Below, in pieces: positions 47,977 through 59,800 of a stretch of 60,000 bases of DNA. Source of the DNA: Hydractinia symbiolongicarpus. Its lineage: Eukaryota; Cnidaria; Hydrozoa; Anthoathecata; Hydractiniidae. Made by a program: the position numbers and the translations under genes. Below the pieces are notes generated by a model. The model was not told the origin of the DNA, ran no database searches, and was given only the letters and a program-made list of their open reading frames with translations. The DNA lies in NCBI RefSeq assembly GCF_029227915.1, contig NC_079882.1:28388001-28448000 (forward strand), in the 5' to 3' direction. Within the stretch, counting starts at the first letter, position 1. Every line of letters starts with the position of its first letter.

Positions 47977-50900
47977 GTATGTATATATATTTTTTTGTCC
48001 TTTTGTTCGTCTTTGTTTGTCTTTTTTGATTTTTTTGACTTTTGTTTTTACTTCAACTCCTTATTTTTGTAAAAAGTGTTTCATGTGGATGATATAAATT
48101 GTGGCAGCAACAATTTCGTGGATGATTTAATTTAAAATAATTTTGGCTATCATTTTTAGGTTATGTATACTTGTTTATCTTGTTCTGCATTGTTATATGA
48201 TTGTTTTTGTTTCTGTTTTTATCATCTTGTTTCTAATTTTTTACATTTTCTTTAATTTTTTATTTTCATTCAAGTTTTTTTCTACTTGTTTATGTGAGTC
48301 AGAAATGCTTGAAATCTTGAACAGGCCTATACCAGGCAAAAGTTTACAATACATATTTTAGTATATAATATTTCCTTTATTTTAGATCTTCAACTAAGAT
48401 TTGCTTCCAAGCCACAGATAAATACGAATAACAGCATTGGTGCCTGCAGCTATTACTCCACCACTAACCTGAATAAATATGTCTACCTGTTACTAAATGA
48501 TACAATCAGAATAAATTTAACATCTTCAGATTTTTTAGTCTCCACACCATCAACAAGCACGACATTCAGTACAGATACTGGAGCTCTACCAAGCACATCA
48601 TCCCCACTAAGCACACCATCACCACCTAGCCCATCGTCACCAGGAGACACAACATCACCACCAAGCACATCATTAACAGGAGACACACCATCACCACCAA
48701 GCACATCATCACCAGGAGACACACCATCACCACCAAGCACATCATCACCAGGAGACACACCATCACCACCAAGCACACCATCACCAGGAGACACACCATC
48801 ACCACCAAGCACATCATCACCAGGAGACACACCATCACCACCAAGCACACCATCACCAGGAGACACACCATCACCACCAAGCACACCATCACCACCAAGC
48901 ACACCATCACTAGGAGACACACCATCAACACCAAGCACATCATCACCAGGAGACACACCATCACCACCAAGCACATCATCACCAGGAGACACACCATCAC
49001 CACCAAGCACATCATCACCAGGAGACACACCATCACCACCAAGCACATCATCACCAGGAGACACACCATCACCACCAAGCACACCATCACCAGGAGACAC
49101 ACCACCACCACCAAGCACACCATCACCACCAAGCACACCATCACTAGGAGACACACCATCACCACCAAGCACATCATCACCAGGAGACACACCATCACCA
49201 CCAAGCACATCATCACCAGGAGACACACCATCACCACCAAGCACACCATCACCAGGAGACACACCATCACCACCAAGCACACCATCACCAGGAGACACAC
49301 CACCACCACCAAGCACACCATCACCACCAAGCACACCATCACTAGGAGACACACCATCACCACCAAGCACATCATCACCAGGAGACACACCATCACCACC
49401 AAGCACATCATCACCAGGAGACACACCATCACCACCAAGCACATCATCACCAGGAGACACACCATCACCACCAAGCACACCATCACCAGGAGACACACCA
49501 TCACCATCAAGCACACCATCACCACCAAGCACACCATCACTAGGAGACACACCATCAACACCAAGCACATCATCACCAGGAGACACACCATCACCACCAA
49601 GCACATCATCACCAGGAGACACACCATCACCACCAAGCACATCATCACCAGGAGACACACCATCACCACCAAGCACATCGTCACCAGGAGACACACCATC
49701 ACCACCAGGGACACTTTCGCCGCCCCCTGACACACTACCAACACAATTAACACCTGCTACTCCAATAACCCCAGATCTGCCATTAACACCTCCTTCCTCA
49801 TTTTCACCAAGACCACAACGAAGAAAACGGAGAGATGTCAATGGAAATACTAGTAACATTCTAAACGGTACAGAAATTCTCTTTACAACAGGACCCTATC
49901 AGATAAAAAGCTATAATGAACAAGGTTACTTTCAATGTGTTATTTTCGATGCAAACAGGATGTCAAGTGAAGTCAAGTCGGAAAGATCTAACTTTGTACG
50001 TCTTGCAGGTATGTGATGATTAATCAGATTTTTTATACAAAAAATTAAGTGATGTTTTCGAACTAATTATTTGTGTTACAATCTAGATCCTATGTTTACT
50101 TCTGATGAGAGTAATTCTGAAGTCTTGGCAGCTGGTAGCATTAGATTTCCTGGTTGTTTATTCGAATCTCCTGTAAAATTGCCTGCAAACGCTACTTACT
50201 GGCTAAAAAATGGAAGCGAACGATTAGTGGTTTATTCAGATCCTCAGTTGAGTAATGTCAACATGTATAAGTTTAATGATCTGGTACTATCATCAGTGAA
50301 CTTGACTGCTGGAGGTTTTTATCAATGTGGGATAACAGTTTTGGGACGTCAAATTCTGTCTAAAAAGAAATTTTTGACTGTTCAAGGTAAAAAAAACTTC
50401 TATTTCGATGCTAAAGGTACCAAGGGCTTTTAATCTAAAGAAGCCCTGTTTTGGGGAAAAATATTTTGTTGTGATTGTTCAGATCTGATACAAGTTCTTG
50501 TTCCAATTATTTATTCCTACTCTCTTTTATTTTATTCTTTTTAAAACTATTGTATGGATCTAGATTTATAATGCTTTCATTAAAACACCTAGCATATCAA
50601 GTACATATTTTTATTTTTCATTTTTTTTTGATCTCCTTGATTAGGACTTTAGAAATCCTAATTGTTGTTTGTAAGATGCTATAACTTCTTTGCGTCGATT
50701 AAATGCATAATCAAAGTTTATACTTAATTATCATTTTATTTCTGCGGTTAAACCAAATCCACATGGAATATAAAGTTACTGTCCGTTTTCCAAAATAAGA
50801 ACATTGAGAAAAATTTTATGCACAATTTAAAATTTGTTGCTTCGTGTGTTTTTAAGACAGTCCGAGCATAATCTAGAAAACCTGAACAACCTTTACAATT

Positions 50901-53848
50901 CAGGAATTATAAAGTATCAATAAAAATTCAGGTAAGAGTTGAAGAGTTTTGTTTTGTAAAACTAGCTGTCAACCGTCTAAATTTGAAATTATTGTTTTCT
51001 TGAAAATTTTAGTCATGTTTTCTTGAAAATTTTAGTCATGAAAAAACAAAGAAAATGAAATTAACTGGCCACCCTGTTCTGCACATCCTCGGTGCAAAAC
51101 GTTTAGCTTTTTTTTTCTCATCAACAATCATTTTGTCAGCAATCATCACCTATAAAACTACCTAACATCAGTTAGAATGTCGAACATTCTGTCAGCATTT
51201 TAACTGTTTTCAATGTATTTATTTATTTATTTTTAATTACTAGAAATTACAGTTGTTGACACCCGTTCACCCAGGGTTGTTTCCAATGGTGCAAGCCGTT
51301 TTATTACTGGTTGCAAATTTGAACTACGAAGAATAAGATCTTCAAGATTGGATGAATTGAAAATAAATGGATATTGGCTTTTTAATGATACCATACGCAT
51401 AAACGTAGAGAACATAACACGTTCTCGCAATGAATTGGAATTTCCTAATTTAAATCGAAGTTATTACACACAGATTGGATCATATCAATGTGCAGTCTTT
51501 ATACAAGATTTCACAAAACTTCCCACCTTTTCACGCAAAGTTAACCTATCCAGTTTTGCAGGTAAATATAATATATAACCTTACATAAAAAAAATTTGCA
51601 AAACCTATTGTTATCTTTTTTTTACGATTTTCTATAAAATGCATTTGTGTGCGCAGCCAAATTTTATTGCAAGGATTTTGCAGCAGAATCAAATCAATAT
51701 TCTACTGCATTTTTTTACGTAGAATGTAGTAAAAATGTTGATTATGATCATGCAACCACATTCTGCTGTGTGCACTTAAAAGATGTTGATCTTCTCCCCG
51801 CAATTTTGTTCTAGTTTAGAAAAGTAGTTACGGGATAAGTTATTAAATGGAATATATCCAATGAATAGAACCAACATTATAAATTCCATAATATATTTAT
51901 TAACTTTGTGATTTACACCTTGCTTTGAAATTACTATCATTAAGATATTAAACTTTTTTATGTATAAGAGCATTGATATTAATCCCAATAATTAAGAAAA
52001 CATATACATTAACAGCTTGCTAACATGCATAATTTTATTTGTATAGATCCGGTATTTCTTTCTACGCCAGACACCATTACAGTGACTGCTGGTCTGTCAC
52101 TATTAATCACAGGATGTAGATTTCAATCTGAAGTTTTCTATCATCCTCGTGACATGTATTTGTTGAAAAATAATACAGAGAAGATTTTTGTTGGTGGAAA
52201 CGCAACATTGTCCAATGAATCTCAGTATGAGTTCCCAAAAGTTCTTATCGCAAAAGCAAGATTTTCTGATGATAATTTTTATCAATGTGCTATACATGCA
52301 AGAGGTCACATGACAACTGCAGTTTTGTCTGAACCATTTCGTATTAAGGTTGAAAGTAAGTTGTCAATGTTTTTTAAATCTTATACATATTTTTCCTAGA
52401 TTAACTTTGTTGCAGTTGCTTTCTTTTTTTGTTTTTGTTTTTATTACACATTATTATTACTTTTTGTAGGTGATGGAATAACATCAACAAATAATTTTCT
52501 CCTGCATTTTAGGTATCGCTGTAAACTTTATTGGTGCTCCGTTGATTAACCGAAACTTGAACACAAATATGGTTCATTTAAGATGCTCTTTCAGTGCTCC
52601 TCAAAACGTTGTTTTTACTGGCTACTGGCTTATGGATAACAAGACGCGTACTGATACAACAATAACGTATAATACAACTAGCGAAACTTATGAATTTGAA
52701 CGTTTAATTTTAAACTCCTATGCTCAAGCTGGAAGATACCAGTGCATTGTTTTCAACCAGACATTGATGAGAAGCCTACAAAATTCATCTTCTTCATCTG
52801 TTATTTTTAGAGGTAAGTTCAGTTTTAGCTTATCATAATTGTCCAGTAATTTTGTTGTTTGTTGTCAAACTATGTAAACGATGGGGTAGGCACTTGGAAA
52901 TATTCTTCATTGTCATTGTCACCACCACTATCATCGGCAGCAGCAGCCTAACATCAGTTTTCTATGTGTTGGATAGGTTATATTAATGTCCTTTCTTTAA
53001 TCTGATCTAAACTTTGGTATTTCTTTACTTAAATTCCTCTCTATCAAGTCTGTCCTTATTACCTCCTGCATAGTCTTTTTTCGGTCTACCTCTATGCTTT
53101 GGTCAGTAACTATCTTACCCAATTATCCTCCTCTATTTTTTCCATATGTCCCAACCAACTCAACCTTTATATCTTTACAACATCTTTGATGCCACGTATA
53201 CTAACTACTACTTATTACAAGTAAATTTAAAATAAACGCACATTTTCTCTATGTTTAGCATACAGATAACAACTACATTCTTTTTTTGATCAAAATATTG
53301 CTTTAATTACATTAATTTTAGATCCTGTATTTTCGAATGAAACAATGTATGATGTAACTGTTGGCAATTCTATAATTCTAAAAGGGTTATCCTTCACTTC
53401 TGAAGTCATCGTTTCGCAGGAGAACGTGTATTGGGCAAAAGAGGTTTTTCAGGAAAGGAAGCGGTTGAATACAACAACAAGTTTATATAGGAATAATACC
53501 CATTTGTTTACCTTTGGTGATCTGAAACTGCTAAGAGTAAATTTCAGTGACAGTGGCAGTTATTTTTGTGTAATCGATGCTGATGTGATGCCTGCACCTG
53601 TATTTTCCAACAGAATATTTTTAGCTGTCTTAGGTAAGTTCTCTTACATGTAATAACTGTTTATTTCCAGACCCATTTGATAGAAAACTTTAACTAAGTG
53701 TTATTTTGCCAAATCTATTTTCTTTTACATGAGTAAAAGAACCTTTGGAGGTTAGGTTCTGTATTTTTGAAACATTTTGCAACAGGTAATTTTTTATACA
53801 ACTTTTTAAAAAAATTGTAGTGTCAAGGTGATCACATTTTTATTATTA

Positions 53849-53897
<49 letters not shown>

Positions 53898-56800
53898 GTG
53901 TGGAGCTAGTGTACTTGACATTAGGCAAAAAGACAAAGTGATGACCATATTGTTTAATGCAGCAGAATACATTTTTTACACCATATACTTATTTTACCCT
54001 TTAACATCTTACGATTGTGGAAATTTTCAGAAAAGAATAAAAACTTTTACTTGATTTTCTTGGGAATTTCAGCCTTGGAAGGAGTTATCAAGTCACTGTG
54101 CTTCTCTTTTATATCAGGTACAACAGCACAAGAGTTTCGCAACCCCTTGAAGGGTTATTTATATGTATATTGGGTGTTAAAGGAGTAGACTGTAAAAATA
54201 ACATGTGCAGACTCGCTGGTACAGGTTAAACTTCATTATTCCCACTACTAATACATTTTTTTTCTTTGTTGTTCTAGACCTGCAGTTCAATTTTACACAG
54301 AATTTAACTCAATCGCGGAGCTTGTATAATGGTATATTAGAAATTTCTGGGTGTACAATAGAAATTAAAGATGGGCCTTATGGAGGAAAGTTAGAAAGTT
54401 ACTGGCTACTTAACGATTCACCAATATTACGAACACGAGAGGTTCATCAGATGATTCCAGGCCAAAAGATTTACAGTAAAAAGCCACTTACTCTTCAATA
54501 TGCAAACGAAACAGGACTGTTCTCATGTGGATTCAGAAGTCGGAGGATTGTTAAATCACAGTCTCTTGAGTTACGATCTGTTCGAGGTATACTTAATTTG
54601 CCTATTGGTTCTACCTTGCTTCTTAATAACTTATTAATGTCATATTGCATATCTAACCAGTATTTTAGAAGCAATGTTTTGTGTTTTTTGTGATTAAGGA
54701 GCTCATTTTTTTAGCATGAAGATAAATACGGGATTAAAAATATCTGCATTGTTATTTTGGAAAAAACATGTTGTTATATTGATCGTTTTCAATTTTGTAA
54801 TTATCTTTAATCTCCATATTAATAGTAACCATCTAACTGTAAAAGAGGCTGATGTTATGTTAATTTTTTGGTCGAAATAATATTAGAAAAAATACAGTTT
54901 AAATTTTGCAGAGCAATTCGAATGTGTGTCAACTGTTCGAATGCGCGTCAACTACGTATTTATCAAATCCTAAATTATTTTTAATTTTAGAGCCTAAATT
55001 AGTTTCACAGCCACAAAATCCTGATTTGCTTACACCTGGTGCACCACTAACAATTAAAGGGTGCGTTTTTGATTCTGTGGTGCCATTGGTTGAAGGTAGT
55101 GTTTACTGGCAAAAAAATGACAAAATTGTTATAAAGTCTTCCATTCTTGAGTTGAATAAAAGTGAAAATAATTTCAAGATGGAAGATTTATATATTCCTC
55201 AAGTGAATTCCAGCCATGAGGGTGAATATCAGTGTGTCCTGTCTGTAGATTGGTCTGACGGGCAGATCAAATCAAGTAAAGTAGTTGTTGATATACAAGG
55301 TAAGTGATTGGCAACTTGAGAGCTTATTAAAAAGGAAAGATTAAATCTTTTAACTTGCAGAAATTTTGTTAGAATAAAAATTGCATATTACATTCTGTAA
55401 ACGATTGTTCTCGAATACACAAGTTGGGTGAAACCTTCATAATAGTCCATACCCCCCAAAAAGGATAAATTAAAATATCTCAAGGTAAAATTAAATTCTT
55501 TTAAAAAATGAAAAATCGTTCATTTACAGTAGCTGAAAATTTTGATACAGGGAATTTTTATTGGGATAACTGCTATAAACTTTGTCCATAAAAATCATGA
55601 TGTTTCAACCCGTAGTCCCTTTACTAACTGCTAATTTTGAAACGTTTGTGTTCAAGTGATATCACTTGACAGTTGTTTCATAACTTTTACAGGGTAGAGT
55701 GAAGAAAATTGATTTTTAATGTTTTTTTTTTTAATTTCTAGTGGAAACTAAGTTCATTAGAAAACCAAAATTAACCATCACAGACAAAATGGTAACTATC
55801 ACTGGCTGCGAGTATCAAGCAAAGACGAATTTGAGAACATCTTCCTACTGGCTTTTTAATAATAAGTTCAAAGTGAATACAAGTAATTCTGTGCAACCAT
55901 TCTCCAATGGCAGTAATGTGGCGAAAGATAATGAGTACTGGCATGCGTTTCAAGAAATTCGCATCGTTCACATTCGTGACGTTGGTTCATACAGATGTGT
56001 GATTGGTTACAACGGTACAAACATTACGTCTGAAGAAGTGAAAATTACAAGGATTCCTGGTAGGCTTACTTTTAATATTTCAAATCTTTGTTTTACGTGT
56101 TTTTCTCTAATTTTTTTGTCTAAGTATTATGATACTGGACAAATTTTTACCATTTTATTGTTGCGTTTAGAGAAATAAGGGATCAAATTCTTTATTGTAA
56201 TGGATTTTAGCAGAGTGAATGTTCTGCTTATTCCATGCGATATCTCTCGTACAGTGGCCAGTAATAACATGGGCAGAGATAGTTAGCAAAAATAATTTTG
56301 TAGAATAAAAATGTTGGCAGTTATATTTTAAGAAATCTTATGAAACGTTTTACTTGTTTTTTTTGTTGCTCTTATCAGCACCAATTTACAGTGAAGGACC
56401 CGTCACTCGAAGAGAAACGTGGAAGATTGGTGATGCAGTAGAGATCGTTGGATGCAAATTCAAATCTGCTGTCCAACTTGAAAACAGCAGCATCTATTGG
56501 CTAAAAGATGGTTTTGAGCGAATTGAGGCCTTTGTAAAGGACATAAATCCATTTATTCAAGTAATTACGACTCAACAGGGTTCCTATCAACATTCCAGTC
56601 TAGTGTTCCGCAACTCCAACTATACACTACAAGGCTATTATCAATGCGTCATTGACGTGCCGAAATATTTAAACAAGCAAGTTATATCAGAGAAGGTGAA
56701 TATACAGTTTCAAGGTTAGTATTCAACGATGTTTGTTCATTAAATTATAGCGACGTAATTATACCCAGTCGAGATGGTATCTAATTAATGCTTTTCATAC

Positions 56801-59800
56801 TAGACATTTTTTCACTTTACTTTTACTTTTGTTAGATATATCTGACACACGATTGACTGTAAGGATTGACGAAACATTCAATGATGCTCTGCTTGTCCCT
56901 ACATCACCGGAATATATTGAGCTGAAAGCAAAAATTGAAAAACAAGTAGGACTGTTTTTAACAAATACTTTTTACTCTCTCTTTAATGTGTATTTACTGT
57001 AGAGTTGTTTCTTGCTTTTTTAAACGAATAATTTAAGATGCAGAAAATTGCTTTGAAATAAAAAAACGCATTATAAAGCATGCACACGTTGAACTAAGAA
57101 TTAGCCTGGTAATATAAAGTATATCAAACATCTAAGTATTTATTTTGTTTGACACATTTGTTTTTTGTGTTCCACAATGAGTTGGGAACATCAAGTAAAT
57201 TAACAAAGCTAAAATTCACTGCGTATCAGTTCAGTTTTTGAAAATCTTAACACTCTGGATAGAGTTATTTTATTCGTGAGAAGGCAAAATTTATGCAGGC
57301 AAAAGTAAGACAATTCTTTGATTTTCACGTACATCCGTTATTGAAGTAACAGGTGGTATATGTATAACAGATTGTCTACATATAATAGGTGGTATATATA
57401 TAACAGATGGTGTACATATAATAGGTGGTATATATATAATAGGTGGTATATATATAATATGTGGTATATATATAACTGATGGTGTACATATAATAGGTGG
57501 TATATATATAATAGGTGGTATATATATAATAGGTGGTATATATATAACTGATGGTGTACATATAATAGGTGGTATATATATAACTGGTGGTGTACATATA
57601 ATAGGTGGTATATTTATATATAACAGGTGGAAGACACATAATAAGAGGTATCCATCTATTTATACACTATTTTTCGTATTTTTTGTTGTTGTTTAGGTCG
57701 AAGAGAGTTTAAAAGACAGAGATACTGATGCTGGTATAAATAGATTCGTCGAGGTGTTGAGATTCACGTAAGAATATTTCTCCTGTGTCAGCGATTAAAA
57801 TAACTGATTGATTTCTTTCATTTGAAGCTATTTCTACTAATTGACAGTTATAGATCATATTTTTAAATCGTTGATTATTCTGCATTTTACCATATTTCCG
57901 AGTCACACAATCATTCTGCGTTTTACCATATTTCCGAGTCGTTTGTACACCATTTCAAACAGACGGCGTTAGCAAGACAGCCAGACAGACAGACAGACAG
58001 GCGACTTTCCTCAATCACTAATTCCCTTCTACACCAGAATAATTTTTTCTGAAAGAATAATGTTATAAACATGATATCTAGCTACCATCCATAATTTTCA
58101 TTTTGGAACTTTTTAAAAAAGTTTAGAAATAAAATAAAACTTTTGTTTGTTTGTTTTCTTTTATAGAGAAGGCAGCATAAATGTAGAAACGCGAATTATT
58201 TACACGAATGTTACGGATGCCGAACGATTATTGAACTGCAAACAGCTTCCCGCACTTTTTACAAGGGATAAATTTTCTGGTTTAAAGGTACAGTCAGTCA
58301 GAGTTAATAATTTAGGTAAGTTAGTTTGAAAATTAATGCTCCTGCCTTGTTAAGATTTTTCTTTGCGCCAAATATTTTTTTCATATGAATTTTCACACTA
58401 GTCCTATTTAGGTCAACCATCTGAGAAGTTGGGTGAAATTTAACTACATTACATTAACGCCAGATATACATGCATGATTTTCAACTTGTTTAAAATATGC
58501 CGCCACAAAAGTTGCTTCGCGTTCAGTAGATGGTTTCTAATGGGCTGACATTTGTCCGAAACGGAACCAGACATTGCTCCTTTGAACCTTATTTTTTTTA
58601 CTATTTTATCGCATTCGTTTGAGCCTTGTTATTTATCTGGTTCCATTGTTTATTAGATTGTTGTCATGAATCAAGAGCAGGAGAGGAGTCCTTCAAAGGA
58701 GAATACAATTTCAACGACACACTTGTGTTGAGAACAGTTACGGATAAATGTCGCTATCGCAGTTCTGGACAAACAACCCATCGACAATGTGTTCCAGATC
58801 TTCAAAAAGGCCCTCAATGGTCACAAGTCAATTTGACAGAATGCCTCCCGAAGAATGAAACAACGCAGAAATTGTTAGAACTAAGCAATGTAGGTTCGCT
58901 TTTTTTTGGAACAGTTACACACTTTACCGCAGTAACCAGTTAAAAAATGGCCCGTGCGAGAGGATATTTTCCTTGTCGACTTATGTGGTTAATGTTTTAT
59001 TTGACTACGAAGCATCTATTCTAGGTTGTGGTCTGTGGTGTTAACATTTCAGCGAATTGCTTGAGTGCAAACAATGTATCAGCGTCTTTAGCTGCCACTG
59101 TCCAAGATGGTTCCTATATAACCACCCAACAAGATGTTGCATTTGCCACAGATATAATATCCAGCGTGGTGAAGAATATTGACACAAATACGACGATTGT
59201 ACCTGAAGACGTAAGTATCCCATGTTTGTGGATTGCTATTTTGAATAAAAGTTCTGACGCACTCTCAGCAAAAGGGAATTGGAACTTTTGTTTTTTCCGT
59301 ATCGTTTACGAGCATCGCCTTTGTTTTGTTGTGCTTCAAGAAAACGCAGTAGCAGTGACATTTTTACTGGAAACGATGTTATTTTTTGTTGTTAGATGTT
59401 TTTAATGTTGGGAATATGTTGCGATCATCAAATGACCTTTTTGTTGTATTGAATATAACCCACCCATCATCCTGACATTGAACTAGCAGATCGAATTTTT
59501 AAATAAAATCCATCATCAGGAGTCAGTTCAAATTATAATTTTTCTACTTTACTTATTTCCTTTAGGTTATCGAGAATATTGTGAATACAACAAACAATTT
59601 AATCCGCGCTGATATCCAAATCATAGCTAAGGCACAACTTAATTCCCAGTCCTCCACAAACCTACTTAGAAGTCTGGACAATTTAGCGCAAAAGATTGGC
59701 ACAATTCTAAAAAAATCAAACGCGACTTCGCACAAGAGCAGTCGAAGTAATATGGCGCTCGCGGTTGCCTACCTTCCTAAGGCAAACCTTTCTATCTCTT

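Larger units (their letters stand above)
48386..50008 (+). other. Ig1 exon interrupted by mucin-like array and furin site
   Basis: A single 1,623-bp open exon. Its 5' part encodes the N-terminal half of an Ig-like domain (Cys at residue 40; YLLLNDTIRI aligning with YWLFNDTIRI of Ig3). The centre encodes about 370 residues of Pro/Ser/Thr/Gly/Asp repeats. Then comes a Pro-rich linker, RRKRRDV (498-504) and the C-terminal Ig half with GYFQC (Cys 537). Splice phases 1-1 equal those of the intact Ig exons, which supports an insertion into a pre-existing Ig exon. The usual core Trp after the first Cys is replaced by Leu. Confidence 0.85.
50087..56714 (+). other. Nine Ig-domain exons in alternating A/B order
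   Basis: Exons at 50087, 52047, 53322, 54991 and 56379 encode type A domains (start mostly D/E-P, G-C-x-F-x-S before YWLK-type text). Exons at 51244, 52513, 54278 and 55742 encode type B (GYWLxN/D right after the first strand, no DP start). Together with the B-type Ig1 this gives five B-A pairs. All introns are phase 1. Most exons are 300-336 bp and contain several N-glycosylation sequons. The type A exon at 53322 has Leu at the first Cys position. Confidence 0.82.
56836..58315 (+). other. SEA domain, three exons
   Basis: Exons 56836-56945, 57697-57767 and 58167-58315 together encode about 110 residues starting LTVRIDETFNDALL and containing FTEGSINVETRIIY, the pattern of SEA domains. The G-S-I-N-V pentapeptide (1560-1564) sits where autoproteolytic SEA domains have G-S-V-V-V, so self-cleavage is possible but the Asn is atypical. 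Confidence 0.75.

Noticed and set aside
48590-49715. Regular short repeats resembling a CRISPR array
   Set aside because: Direct tandem copies without unique spacers, in a eukaryotic coding exon.
48483-49859. Long open frames of 458 and 375 codons on the minus strand
   Set aside because: They exist only because the 18-bp coding minisatellite has no stops in several frames. The plus-strand frame is spliced in phase to Ig exons on both sides.
57376-57639. Minus-strand Tyr/Thr-rich ORF
   Set aside because: It is the 18-bp intronic minisatellite read backwards, with no gene context.
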